A stretch of DNA of 64,000 nt, taken from contig JAVTVX010000020.1 in the NCBI GenBank assembly GCA_033439265.1, positions 18,246,001 through 18,310,000 of the forward strand. The letters run 5' to 3'. The stretch is from Dillenia suffruticosa. Taxonomy: Eukaryota > Streptophyta > Magnoliopsida > Dilleniales > Dilleniaceae. The position numbers were made by a program, and so were the translations under genes. The notes beneath the pieces are model-generated. The model was not told the origin of the DNA. It did no database searches and was given only the letters and a program-made list of their open reading frames with translations. Shown here one piece after another: positions 24,528-35,149 of this stretch; position 1 is the stretch's first letter; each line of letters starts with the position of its first letter.

Positions 24528-27413
24528 CCGACCCTTCGTCTCTCTCCCCCACCGCGGCGCCGCGAGCTCTGCCGCCATCGCCACCACCTTCTCTTTCTTT
24601 TTCTTCTTCAACTTCTTCTTTTTCTTCTTTTTCTGCTTCTTCTTCTTTCTTCCCGCGGCTCACTCTCCCTTCTGCAGTCGCGATTGTTCGCGATCTCATC
24701 TCCTTCGCAAGCTCCGCCGCGCGCGATCTCGCTTCCGTCCACGAACAACCGCCATCGCACGCGACTGCAGCGCGATCCCCCAGCCGTAGCCCGAGCCCAG
24801 GCCGCGAGCAGGACCCAGCCCGCAGCGCGAGCCCAGGCCGCGAGCAGGACCCAGCCTACAGCGCGAGCCAGGCCGCAAGCAAGACCTAGCCCGCGACCGC
24901 GAGCCAGGCCGCGAGTGTGAACCAGGCCACGACAGCGCCCGAGCGCGAGCGCGCGCGAGCCAGCGCAGGAGGGCGAGCGCGCAAGAGCGCGAGCGCGCGC
25001 GAGCCAGCACGACCGCGCGCTAGCCAGCGCACGAACGCGAGCCAGCGCACGGGCGAGCATCACCCGTAGGCCCGCCAGCCCTCAGGCCCATCACCCGCAG
25101 GCCCGCCAGCCCGCAGGCCCATCGGCCAGAAGCCCGCCAGTCCGCAGGCCCGCCAGCCTGCAAGCCCACCAGCCGCCGGCCCACTAGCCCGTCAGCCCAC
25201 TGGCCCGCAGACCAGCGAGCCCGCTAGCTGTAGCCCACGAGCCCACGAGCCCACGACGGCCCGTGACGGCTCGTGAGCTCGTGACAGCCCACGAACCTCC
25301 ACGCAGGTAAATGACTTAGGGTTTTGCTTTGGATCTATGTGTTTAGATCTAACAAATAAATTTTGTTTTGATAGGAAACCCTACAGACTTTGGAGTGACC
25401 GAAATGACTTTCGGGCGAGATTCGGCGCTTCGAGAAAATCCTAGGTGAGGAGATTTCGTCTCTAATTGATAAATTGAATGAATCTAGGATTGAATCTAAG
25501 ATGAGGTTCTGTATATGTTTAGAGTGTAAGTAGAATGCGAATAGAATACAAATTCTGAAATGTTTGTATGTGACTTTGAAGGTGAAGTATAGAATGTTAC
25601 AGAAACTAGATGATCTGATACGAAAGAAACATGTTATAGAATTACAAAATCATGTCGAGTGAATTCGAATAGTTTCCCTTAGAGTTAAACTCTGAAATAT
25701 GCATGAAAGTATTTGGGTTGTAGGGTTTGAATGAAATGAGCCGTAAAGTGGAAGATATTATACATTTCATGTCTTTCGGATAAACCCTAAAAATGCTTGA
25801 GAAATTGATATTCAACTTTGATGATCTGATTAGGTTGATCTTTTTGGAGACTCGAGGAAGCAGATCAGATTTGATTGATTTTGAAAATAGGGAGTGACTA
25901 CCCTCCCTAGAACTATGAGTGGGATTTTGACATTCGCTTTTGATTGAAAATCATGTTTCAAAAATACTTTTAAATGACATGTTTCTGCAAATGTCTGATT
26001 GTTAGAATTTTCGAATATTTGATGAATATTTTGTGACCTTTGGAGTGTCTAAATTTCTGACTTTATTGATATGCATCTATGAGTTTTGATAACTGAATAT
26101 TGTGCCACATTTTCGACATATTGACATGTTTTAATACTGGCACTGCATTGGCACATTGTTTGAACTGGATTTACGTATATATTTGGGCTGTATACCCAGC
26201 CGACGTTATGACGTTATGATATGATGCATGGGGCTATATGCCCGGCCGACATGGTGATGGGATGCATGGGGCTACGTGCCCGGCCGATATGATATTGTGA
26301 TCCGTAGCTACGAAGGACATCTGGTAGAGACACCCCTTGTGTCCGGATACGCTTCGACCTAAGGTATCCGCCAGATCGTCATGTGTATGGGTTCCCAGGT
26401 TGACCCTCATCGGAGAGGACGTTGAGTACGACTCCGTCTAGCACCAGGCGGGGGCACCATACACGGCCGACTAATTATATGTACATTATTATTGTTTACA
26501 GACTAGTTGGGGTAGTCTGTGGCCAACATTGAGGTAGAGAGCTATTATTTAATACTTGCACTTGGAAAAACCCCCAATGAGCCGTCCTTGGTCAAGGTAG
26601 ACCATTGCCAAGAATATTTCATTGGCCGGCTCTTCATGACATTGATGTAAATATTGGATGCATATCTTACTTTTTAATGTATGCATATGATATATGATTT
26701 TGAAATAACATGATCGGTTTGCACCCTATGGATATTTTCTTATCTTATACTTTGACACTCCAAATTCACCCTCGATATTGATAGTATGATGTCAATCCCC
26801 TCACTTACTGAGTATCCTCCCATAGATACTCACCCCTCGCTTTCTTTCCCACAGGATTAGTATTGGACCGAGGAGATATCACTGGGCTTGGGTATGGATA
26901 TTTTCCATCTCTTCCGCTACGATAATTGGTGATATTGTTATGTATTAGAGATTTTAGTTTGACCAATCTATTTATCTAATTTTTTTTAGATGACTGTATA
27001 AATAATGGACATTTATTCGTGAAACCCTCGTATTGAATTATTTCATTGCATTGAAGCATTTGTAAATATTTAAAAATAACTTGGGAATTTATTTTATATA
27101 TGCGTTGAATTTAGGTCCGCTTGGTGTGGCGGCTGCTCATGCTTTTGTTGGGCATGACAATAGAGGTCTGTTGCTAAGACTGCTAGAAACTTTATAGTCT
27201 TGCGTTGTTCTGAATGTTGGTTGTGGTATTTGTTGATTTTGAAGAGGTCGGGATGGCCATTTATTTATTTTCAGGATGAATGTGATATACAGGTGAAATT
27301 GTACATGGAAAACCTCCGATTTATGGGGAGGTTCTGCCCGATTTTCTGTAAAAATACAGCCGGTATCCAGGGACAACGGGCGGCTATTCACGATCCCGGT
27401 TCGGGGCGTGACA
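24362..27413 (+). mobile_element. Solo LTR of a Ty3/gypsy-type retrotransposon
   Basis: A 3,052-bp unit starting TGTAACACC and ending GGGGCGTGACA, flanked by the perfect 5-bp duplication TTTTG. No gag-pol inside, so a solo LTR left by recombination is the best reading. Inside are a poly(A)-like tract (24,388-24,407), a CT microsatellite (24,488-24,522) and a very GC-rich degenerate tandem block of GCGAGCCAGGCC/GCCCGCCAGCC phrases (24,770-25,260). Also present are repeated 'GGGGCTACGTGCCCGGCCGA' phrases (26,225-26,285) and 'TACTGAGTATCCTCCCATAG' near 26,806, a feature I associate with Tekay/Del-like gypsy LTRs. Orientation is inferred from that pattern. Open frames in the GC block have no family match and are artefacts. 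Confidence 0.93.
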
Positions 27414-27418
27414 TTTTG
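27414..27418. repeat. Target-site duplication, right (TTTTG)
   Basis: Exact copy of 24,357-24,361 directly after the LTR end TGACA. Confidence 0.93.
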
Positions 27419-28510
27419 TCACTCAATGCTAACTACGTTTATTAACACTTTTCACCCGTCAATATTTGGTACCATTTTATAACTCTATAGTAACCGATCA
27501 TAAAAAACTAATTTTACTAACACTTTTCTATCGTCAATATTTTAAAACATTTTGTAATTTAATAACAATCGACGTTAAAATTAAAAATTTTACTAACACT
27601 ATTCTACCGTCAACAACCATTTTGTAACTCAGTGGTAACCAATAATGAAGTAGTAAGATCTCCTAACACATGATAAGTGACTATAAAACCACCAATTTGA
27701 CTGATACTTTTTTACCATGGACATTATGTACAATTTCATTACTGAATGGTAACCGTCAAAATTCAGTACAATTTTGTAACTCATTGGTAAGTGTCAATAT
27801 TTTCTAACATTTTCTATCTCAATAGCAATCGATGCAAATGGTAGTAACATATGGTAATACATAGTAACCGACTATAAAACCACAAATTTTACTAACATTT
27901 TGCACCGTCAACATTTTGTATCATGTGATAACACATGGTGACTGTAACACAGGGTAACATATGATAACACATAGCAACTGACGGTGAAGTCACTAATTCT
28001 ACTAACATTTTCTAATGTCAATATGTTGTGACATTTTGTCATTCAACAGTAACCGTCAATTTTGTAACGTGTCGTAACACTTTTCTACTGTCCACATATT
28101 ATACAATTTTGTAACTCAATAGTAACCGATCATACAACACTAATTTTACTAACACTTTTCTACCGTCAACATTTTGTAACATTTTGTAATTCAATGGTAA
28201 CCGATGATGGAGTAGTAACATCTCCTAACGCATGATAAGTGACTATACAAACCACTAATTTTACTAACACTTTCCTACCGTTGACAATTTGTATAATTTT
28301 GTAATTTAATAGTAACCATCAATATTTGGAACAATTTTCTAACTCATTTCTAACCCTCAACATTGTCTAATATTTTCTATCTCAATCGCAACCGAAGATA
28401 AAGGTAGTAACATATGCTAACACATGGCAACCATCACAAGTTTTACCATCTGATAACACATGGTAACTGACGATACATCACTAGTTTTACCAACTCTATC
28501 CTTCCGTCAG
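27419..28510. repeat. CACTA 3' subterminal repeats, right part
   Basis: A long degenerate array of phrases such as TTTTACTAACACTTTTCTACC, GTCAACATTTTGTAAC and GGTAACCGATGATGAAGTAG, repeating roughly every 100-130 bp with variation. The related block in the deletion derivative is at 56,810-57,360. Inferred transposase-binding region. Confidence 0.8.
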
Positions 28511-28679
28511 TATACATATGTAACATGCTCCAACAGTAGTCCATAGCGTCACGATATATGTATCTCGACTGGTATATACCCAACTGAATGTGTTTCTGTT
28601 AGAGAAAGTATTGCTGACAGACTTGATGAGTTATGCAGACGATTTTTGACCGTCACCTCAATGCTCTAATTTTGTAGTG
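28511..28679 (+). repeat. CACTA 3' terminal region and terminal inverted repeat end
   Basis: Ends TTTTGTAGTG (28,670-28,679), the complement of a CACTACAAAA terminus. A block around 28,560 (CGACTGGTATATA...GAGAAAGT) is shared with 57,415-57,465. The next bases, CCA, would be the right half of a 3-bp target duplication; the left half is not in view. Confidence 0.85.
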
Positions 28680-28682
28680 CCA

Positions 28683-29015
28683 TAAACAGCATCCTCTCTA
28701 CCCAACTGTTGAAGAATGCACCCAACTCATCAGCAAGATTGGAGCTCCCGCCTTGATTCACATGTACAGAGAAGGAAACAAATTCACATGTACAGAGAAG
28801 GAAACAAATGTGCTGACTACCTTGCCAATCTTGGGCACTCTCATCCTGTAGGTCTCCATGTCTTGCATGACCCCCCAGACAGCATCTTAAAGCTACTGCA
28901 TGAAGGCGAAAGAGATTGGTTTCTTTAAGGAGATAAGAGTTTTGCTTTGTTTTTGTTTTGGGCTTGTCCTTCTGTTTTGGGCCTTTTGGCCCTCTTCCAA
29001 ATCAAAAAAAAAAAA
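28683..29015 (+). mobile_element. LINE 3' fragment with RNase H tail and poly(A)
   Basis: The frame from ~28,780 reads 'HMYREGNKCADYLANLGHSH' and ends 'LLHEGERDWFL', typical of the C-terminus of the RNase H domain in plant LINE ORF2. A stop at 28,926-28,928, a ~75-bp 3' UTR and an A12 run (29,004-29,015) follow. The 5' part is missing because the CACTA 3' terminus abuts it. A perfect 26-bp tandem duplication (28,756-28,807) shifts the frame. Confidence 0.82.
28756..28807 (+). repeat. 26-bp tandem duplication inside LINE RNase H
   Basis: Two identical adjacent 26-bp units beginning ATTCACATGTACAGAG. 26 is not a multiple of three, so the duplication disrupts the frame. It is unmutated between units, hence probably recent. 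Confidence 0.9.
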
Positions 29016-29021
29016 GAGAGT

Positions 29022-30690
29022 TGGGTTACAATATGGTGGCAAAAGGGTAATATTCAGTAAGACATTGGTTTAGAATAAGGTTTCCCGAGAGAAAGATTGG
29101 AGGATGTGAGGAGAACATAATTATGAAGAAGGAAAAGACAAATTAGTAACAAAAAGGGTAACCACAGAACAAATAAACATAAAAAAAAATGGTCGACGAA
29201 TAAATAAAAAATCTAATTTGAGATGTCTAAGAAAATACAGACTTTAATTTTAATTTTATATTTATTCTAAGATTATTCAGCTTTTCATAATAAATAATAA
29301 ATCTATTAGAAAAATTTTTATACCATTTTAGAGAAATATATATATTATGATCTTTGGGAGTTATGACAATATTTGGCTGGTGGGTCAATATTTGAGAATA
29401 TTATTATTATTATTTTAAAAAAATATCAAGGAGGGGATGACACTTGTTGTGATCTGAAAGGGGGTCGGAATAAATAAAGTTCTCGGTTGAAAATGATCGA
29501 CCCTTAAGGAAGCTCACAATTGAAATTGTCTTTCGGTCATCATCGATGGCTCTCGGTGATGTTGCAATAAGCTCTTCGGTAGAAAAAGTTGTGAAAGTTG
29601 TCGGTGAGAGAGCTGGGTTAGAATATGGTGGCAAATGGGTGATATTCAGTAAGAGAGGGTTAGAATATGGCGGCAAATGGGTAATATTCAGTAAGAGAGA
29701 CATAGGTTTAGAATAAGGTTTCCCGAGAGAGAGATTTGAGGATGTGAGGAGAGCATAATAATGAATAAGGAAAAGACAAATTAGAAACAAAAAGGGTTAA
29801 CCACAGAACAAATAAACATAAAAAAAATGGAGTGGATTTGAGGAATATACAAAGGTGGAGTGACATTTAAGGATTATAAAAGTAAGTTAATATTGAGAGA
29901 AATTGTTGTAAAAGTGTACTGTGGAGCCTTCGTCAATGAAGGCGCGAGCTTTAGTCGGCGAAGGATATCTCATTTGTTGATTAAGATGGACAAAAACATA
30001 AATGAAAATTTTAATTTCGGGTGTGATATGAAATATAAATTTTGATTTTGATTTTATATTTATTCTAAGATTATTGAATTTTTTATAATTAATAATAAGT
30101 CTATTGAAAAAATTTTTATATATTTTTAAAGAAATTATATATTCTGATTTTTGGGAATTATTACGATCTTTGGATGGTGGGCCAATATTTGAGGGTATTA
30201 TTATTATTATTTTAAAAGAGAAATGTCAAGGAGGGGATGACACATGTTGTGATGTCAAAGGGGGTTGGTATAAATAAAGTTCTTCGTTGAAAATGATCGC
30301 CCCTTGAGGAAGCTCACAATTGAAACTGTCTTTCGGTCATCATCGATGGCTCTCGGTGATGTTGCCATAAGCTCTCGGTGGAAAAAGCTGTGGGAGCTAT
30401 CGGTGAGGGGGCTGGGTTAGAATATGGTGGCAAATGGGTAAATATTCGGTGAGAGAGACATAGGCTTAGGATAAGGTTTCCCGAGAGAGAGATGTGAGGA
30501 CGTGAGGAGAACATAATAATGAAGAAGGAAAAGACAAATTAGTAACAAAAAGGGTTAACCACAGAACAAATAAACATAAAAAATGGATCGGCAAGTGGGT
30601 TTGAGGAATGTGTAGAGGTGAAGTGACATTTAAGGATTATAAAAATAAGTTAATATTGAGAGAAATTGTTGTGAAAGTGTACTTAACCAA
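29022..30690. repeat. Large direct repeat block, ~640-800-bp spacing, 2-3 copies
   Basis: GAAAAGACAAATTAGTAAC followed by CCACAGAACAAATAAACAT occurs near 29,130, 29,770 and 30,527. TTATATTTATTCTAAGATTATT occurs near 29,257 and 30,052. The block GGAAGCTCACAATTGAAA plus TTTCGGTCATCATCGATGG occurs near 29,500 and 30,305. The copies differ by small indels and a ~40-bp piece only at 29,925-29,965. No ORF with a recognisable product; probably a tandemly duplicated non-coding element. Confidence 0.8.
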
Positions 30691-31260
30691 ACCAAATGTA
30701 TATATCCATCGTTGAAAAGTCAATGCCCTAGCAACCATTTGCCATATTCATTTAACGGAGAGAAGGACGAGTGGCGGTGGAACAAAGCCTGGGTCGACTG
30801 CATTTTCTTAGTCTTATGTCTATAGAACTACAAATGACTATTTTTCCCTCGTATTTCAATTTTGTCGAGTGGGATCTGCAGTTGGCTTGTTTAGAAAATC
30901 TTAACTTATTATTTTGAATAAACTTATTTCTATTTGATTTTATTTTACTTATAACATTTTCAATTGAAATAATTTATTTTCAAGAAAATATTGAACCCAA
31001 AATCGTAACTTATTTGTTTGGACAGTTATCTCAATAGCAGAGAGTAATTAATAAAGGACATATGTGGAGTAAGATTAAGTTATAATGTTGCGTACCCAAA
31101 ATTAAAATCAGAATGGTGTATTTGTCTATGGAACCATCATGGTTGCACATTTCTTTTTATAATAAATTTTTTTTGGGTTAACTTCTCTTGAAGACAAATT
31201 AATGTAAAGGTTTTTTCTGAATTGGTGGGCGAAATTGCGGGTTCAGTCCCCACTCCCCTA
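30691..31260. other. No gene seen; upstream of proline-rich protein gene
   Basis: AT-rich intergenic DNA. Nothing coding, repetitive or RNA-like recognised. Confidence 0.5.
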
Positions 31261-31340
31261 TAAACTTGTTCACACTCGCCAAGACGAACCATGTCATACT
31301 GGCAAGTAAAATTACCGCGCAGCCCCTAATATCACACTTC

Positions 31341-31348
31341 TATAAAAG
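31341..31348 (+). promoter_or_regulatory. TATA box of the proline-rich protein gene
   Basis: TATAAAAG about 80 bp before the start codon at 31,431. Transcription would start near 31,370-31,380, giving a 5' UTR of about 50-60 nt. Confidence 0.6.
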
Positions 31349-31430
31349 GAAAACCGTCGTCTTCCAAAATCAACACCACGAAAATCTCCAAACATCCATT
31401 GTGTACCACTCTCTGTTCTTCATAACAGCA

Positions 31431-31856
31431 ATGGCTCTTTTGAGGAAAATTCTTAACAAAACTGCCATAATGATGCTGATTTTGTTCTTGATCCTCACAA
31501 CCTTATATTCGCAAAATAAGCCCCTTGATGAGCCAACGTCTCCAACAATGCATGTCAACTCGCCATTGGTTCCCACGCCGCCTGCTAATCCTTCTCCGAC
31601 CATTCCTTCTGCTTCCTCTACCTCGCTTGCTAGGGTTCCAACGCCGCCTGCTAATCCTTCGCCGAACATTCCTTCTGCTTCCTCTACCTCGCTTGCTAGG
31701 GTTCCAACGCCGCCTGCTAATCCTTCTCCGACCATTCCTTCTGCTTCCACTACCTCGCTTGCTAGGGTTCCCACGCCGCCTGCTAATCCTTCTCCAACCA
31801 TTCCTTCTGCTTCCTTTACCAACCCTTTCGATGCTCTGGTGCAACCTCAAACCTAA
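31431..31856 (+). CDS. Small secreted proline-rich repeat protein (extensin/AGP-like)
   Basis: Predicted 141 aa. An upstream in-frame extension exists, but the ATG at 31,431 is chosen because it follows a TATA box at plausible distance and starts a typical signal peptide: MALLRK, then a hydrophobic core at residues 11-26. Residues 47-134 are four near-perfect 22-residue repeats (unit begins VPTPPANPSPTIPSAS, ends TSLAR). The Pro-Ser/Ala-Pro content suggests hydroxyproline-rich cell-wall or secreted glycoprotein chemistry, or a peptide precursor with repeated units. No GPI signal or Cys residues are evident. A poly(A) signal AATAAA is at 31,923. Single exon, intact, unrelated to surrounding transposons. 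The specific function is unknown; the open frame on the opposite strand is a repeat artefact. Confidence 0.7.
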   Translation: MALLRKILNKTAIMMLILFLILTTLYSQNKPLDEPTSPTMHVNSPLVPTPPANPSPTIPSASSTSLARVPTPPANPSPNIPSASSTSLARVPTPPANPSPTIPSASTTSLARVPTPPANPSPTIPSASFTNPFDALVQPQT

Positions 31857-31922
31857 ACCGAGTGTGTAATGATTCAAGGAAAAAGAATTTTTCTTTTTCC
31901 TCTTTGTATAGGTAGTTTTATG

Positions 31923-31928
31923 AATAAA
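31923..31928 (+). terminator. Poly(A) signal AATAAA of the proline-rich protein gene
   Basis: AATAAA 67 bp after the stop codon in a T-rich context. Confidence 0.55.
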
Positions 31929-31929
31929 T

Positions 31930-32320
31930 GCATTCTACTGTTCTAATATTATTGATACCTGTTGGTTTGTAATAGTTCCTAGTATTAGGGGAGCCAACCA
32001 TTACGAAATTTGAGAAATTGTAAGATTTCTGGCTTTTATTCTTGTATTTTCTTGAGGTACTGCAATAGATTATTGAAACGTGGGTCAGATGGGTATTGGG
32101 GAAAAATGAAGAAGCAATTTATTATTGGTTGTTGCAGGTATGTGTATGACACAGTAAATTGATCACCTTCACATGACAAGTGAAACATTATTCTAAACGC
32201 CGGTCATCCCATCCCATCCCACACTTTGAATGATTAACACACTTAGATCACCTTCAATTTGAATGATTAACAAGACTTTTGAAAATTTTTTCTTAGGCAT
32301 AAAATCTGAAGCTTTGTGGC
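31930..32320. other. No gene seen
   Basis: Ordinary intergenic DNA between the proline-rich protein gene and the kinase pseudogene. A short CCCAT run lies at 32,207-32,221. Confidence 0.5.
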
Positions 32321-32324
32321 CCCG

Positions 32325-32735
32325 ACGTGTTAAGCGCAGCTCAGGTTCGATTCCGTTGGTTTCGAAAGAGATCGTGGAAATCAAACCTAGTAGAGATGAT
32401 CACTGGACACTATCGGTGAAATGTGTGATTGATGATTGGGAAAAGAAGAGCGAGGAGAGAGAGGAGAGAGAGGATATGAAGGAGATGAAGACGAGTGATG
32501 ATTGAGTGAATCGGTGATGAGTGAGCGCGAGAGTTTATCGATGACGACGACGACAAGGACAGCGACGACGTCGGTGTCTTTAGGTAAGGTGGTATACTTT
32601 GAAGGAGCTTGAGATTGCGACAGTGGATTTTCCGATGAGAATATAGTCGGTGAAAGTGGATATGGTTTGGCCTATCGAGAAGTTTTAGGTGATGGTTCTG
32701 TTGTTGCCGTAAAGAATCTTCTTAATAACAAGTAT
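32325..32735 (+). pseudogene. Receptor-like kinase fragment (juxtamembrane plus kinase subdomains I-II)
   Basis: Pieces in shifting frames match plant receptor-like serine/threonine kinases of the At1g01540/At4g01330 type. 'GSIPLVSKEIVEIKPSR' (~32,346) is juxtamembrane, 'RWYTLKELEIATV' (~32,586) is the start of the kinase region, and 'GFSDENIVGESGYG' then 'DGSVVAVKNLLNN' (to ~32,730) are the glycine loop and invariant Lys. There is a stop just before RWYT and a 1-bp shift near 32,622. The match ends where the first intron lies in the real genes, then a CT microsatellite begins. No later kinase exons are seen downstream, so this is a truncated genomic copy. Confidence 0.78.
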
Positions 32736-32740
32736 TCTCT

Positions 32741-32743
<3 letters not shown>

Positions 32744-32824
<81 letters not shown>
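32744..32824. repeat. (CT)n microsatellite
   Basis: About 40 uninterrupted CT units. A second (CT)n tract is at 32,890-32,936. Confidence 0.95.
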
Positions 32825-32828
<4 letters not shown>

Positions 32829-32888
32829 CCACCCTTTCTGTACAGTCAAATGCTTGTTTTGTTAGATCACTTACTCTCAAGAACGTGT

Positions 32889-32889
<1 letters not shown>

Positions 32890-32936
<47 letters not shown>
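32890..32936. repeat. (CT)n microsatellite, second tract
   Basis: About 23 CT units, 65 bp after the first tract. Confidence 0.93.
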
Positions 32937-32939
<3 letters not shown>

Positions 32940-32942
<3 letters not shown>

Positions 32943-35138
32943 CATTTTCCATTTTTGTGGTAATACATGGTCACTAGAGAGTTTCGATCAAATAGTAGTT
33001 TAGTTTTGTAGTCCTGAAATTACCCGACAAAAGGTGTATCATTGCCTTCACACTACATAAGCATATATTGAAAATTCCGACATTGAAGACTAATAGAACT
33101 CCTAATGCCAACCTCAAAAATTTCTGTCTCTGTCTATTGATTGGTTACTATTTTTAGTCTGCAATTGTGGTAAGATATATTCAAATATAGTAGTGTTGGT
33201 TTTGTTAATTGGGGCAGGTAATTCTTTGGGATCTGAATGAAGTGTACGAGGTTGACATACATTTTTTGTTCTTAAGTTGAGATTTGGAGTGTACTTCATT
33301 TAACTTATGTAATTTCTTAGATCTTGATTTGTTCCAACTTTTGTTTAATATTTTTTTTGGTATTTTTAACTAAAATTAATTGAATTTTTAATATATTTTT
33401 ATTTTATAATTTTTATTGATTTTTGCTTTATGACCCTTAAGAAGAATTTCTTGACTCCACCCCTGAACATACTCATCTAAATATAAATAATACAAGTGAG
33501 TCTTATATACCTCTTTCTTTCTAAGATAAACCTACTCCTAATTTTCAGTCTGAGGATTGAATAGATTATGTTACAGAAGACCGTAGAGCTTGTTCCTTCA
33601 TCATGATCATGCTCATGCTCATGAGGTTCGAATCAAAATTTTCGAGATGCTCTTCGTAGTAATTGTTGTTGATCCCTATGCAACTAACTAAGAAAGAGTT
33701 AAATTGGTTGACTTCAATTGTAAATTTTACTCCATTTAAAATTTAGCTTAAAACTTAAGGTCAAACTAAATGGAACATATAAATACAAATATATGGAAAT
33801 GCAAAAAAAAATAAAGAGAAAGGATAAAGAGTTCAAGCTTGGTTTATAGTGTTCGGTCTCGTGCTTACATCCACTCTTCCAGCTCAGCAAGTTAGGATCC
33901 GACGATAACTAGTTTTCACTATATAATGAGAGTTACAAACACATATACATGGTTTCAATGTTGACAATCTGCATTTTCTTTCTTAAAGATATCTTAGTCC
34001 AACATCTACCCAAATTTAACTCTCTCACACTTAGCCTATCAACCCAAGAGAATATTCTCAACACTCCCTTTAGACTTGTGAGACTATATAAATATAAAAT
34101 CAGAAAGTACAGAACAGAATCAACTCAGTCGGCAGTAGAAAAATGTAGCAAAAAAATAATCGAGTAGAGATTTTGAGAGTTTGTTTTTTCTTAACCCAAA
34201 ATCCAAAAATATTTTGTAAAATCTTTTAAATAAGAACTGAATATTGTTTTTCAATGTTCAATTTGAGTTCTTCACAAAATCAGCTTGTTTCAAAATGATA
34301 TATGCCTTTCAATATACCTTCAGAACCAGTATTGACTATTTTCACATCCTTATTTTCAGCCTTCAGTTCAGGAGATTCAAAAAAACTTTTTACTACTATA
34401 ACTTTTGAATTTAAAGTCTAACAACACTCCTATTAAGAGAAAAAAATGAAATTTAAAAAACTTAGGAATTGTAGAAGATGTATGAAATCAAAATCTTGCT
34501 AAAAATCTATCAGAGTATACTGAATTCAAATTCTGAATTTGGTTTTATTTTCAATAAAATTCTTATATGAATTTAAATATGAATCACCCATTAGAATAGA
34601 TTTCATGGTTAAATACAATTCCGAATATGTACTTAACATACTAAGCTAGAGATTGAAAGTAAAACAAAATCGCAACAGTTAAAAATTTGTCTGAAACTCT
34701 ACTGTTTCTACCCATCACACTACTTCTATTCTGCTTCTGTGACAGTGTTTCTAGTTATATAGATTTATATATATAATATTGCATTACATAATCTAAATAT
34801 CTGTATACTTGATAAATTATTAGAAATATATATAAAGTTTTGTTATCATCAAAATATGTTAGGATTCGACAACAATTTTCTTAACGATTGTGATTATGAT
34901 GCATGTGGAGTAAAGGTTCCTATCTATATATATTTAATTAACCTCACACAAACTTAACAAAAGAATAATAAAATATAAATTAAACTATTGTGGAAACCCT
35001 TATTCCTTCTCCTCTTTCTCTCTTAATTTTTATTTTATTATATTATTATTTAACTAAAACAATTTTTTTTATAAAAAATAATATTCTACAAATAAGAATT
35101 AAATTTTTTTCATGAATTTATACTATGGCATTATAATG
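32940..35138. other. No gene seen (2.2 kb AT-rich)
   Basis: AT-rich non-coding sequence. No family match, RNA gene or terminal repeats recognised. Confidence 0.5.
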
Positions 35139-35149
35139 ACACTTTAGGT

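Larger units (their letters stand above)
14100..28679 (+). mobile_element. CACTA (En/Spm) element, decayed; 3' terminus at 28,679, 5' border uncertain
   Basis: Two transposase genes in the same orientation (TNP2-type and Transposase_24-type), GTAAC-type subterminal repeats and a canonical 3' end TTTTGTAGTG (28,670-28,679) define a CACTA element. A matching 3' end with about 200 bp of homologous subterminal sequence occurs at 57,534. The left border given is a guess at the start of the TNP2 module; the element may extend further left and include the Ulp1 and PF20167-like genes. No matching 5' CACTACAAAA was found. A solo LTR (24,362-27,413) is nested inside. Confidence 0.85.

Noticed and set aside
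24608-25063. Long minus-strand frames rich in Ala/Arg
   Set aside because: They arise from GC-rich tandem repeats inside the solo LTR, overlap on several frames and have no domain.
27419-28510. Possible CRISPR-like array
   Set aside because: Repeats are degenerate, AT-rich and unequally spaced, without unique spacers; eukaryotic CACTA subterminal repeats explain them.
31370-31877. Minus-strand open frames with Gly/Val/Glu and Arg repeats
   Set aside because: Mirror of the 66-bp repeats of the proline-rich protein gene; no start context or leader.
32260-32505. Independent small ORF
   Set aside because: Contains the juxtamembrane stretch of the receptor-like kinase fragment; it is part of that pseudogene.
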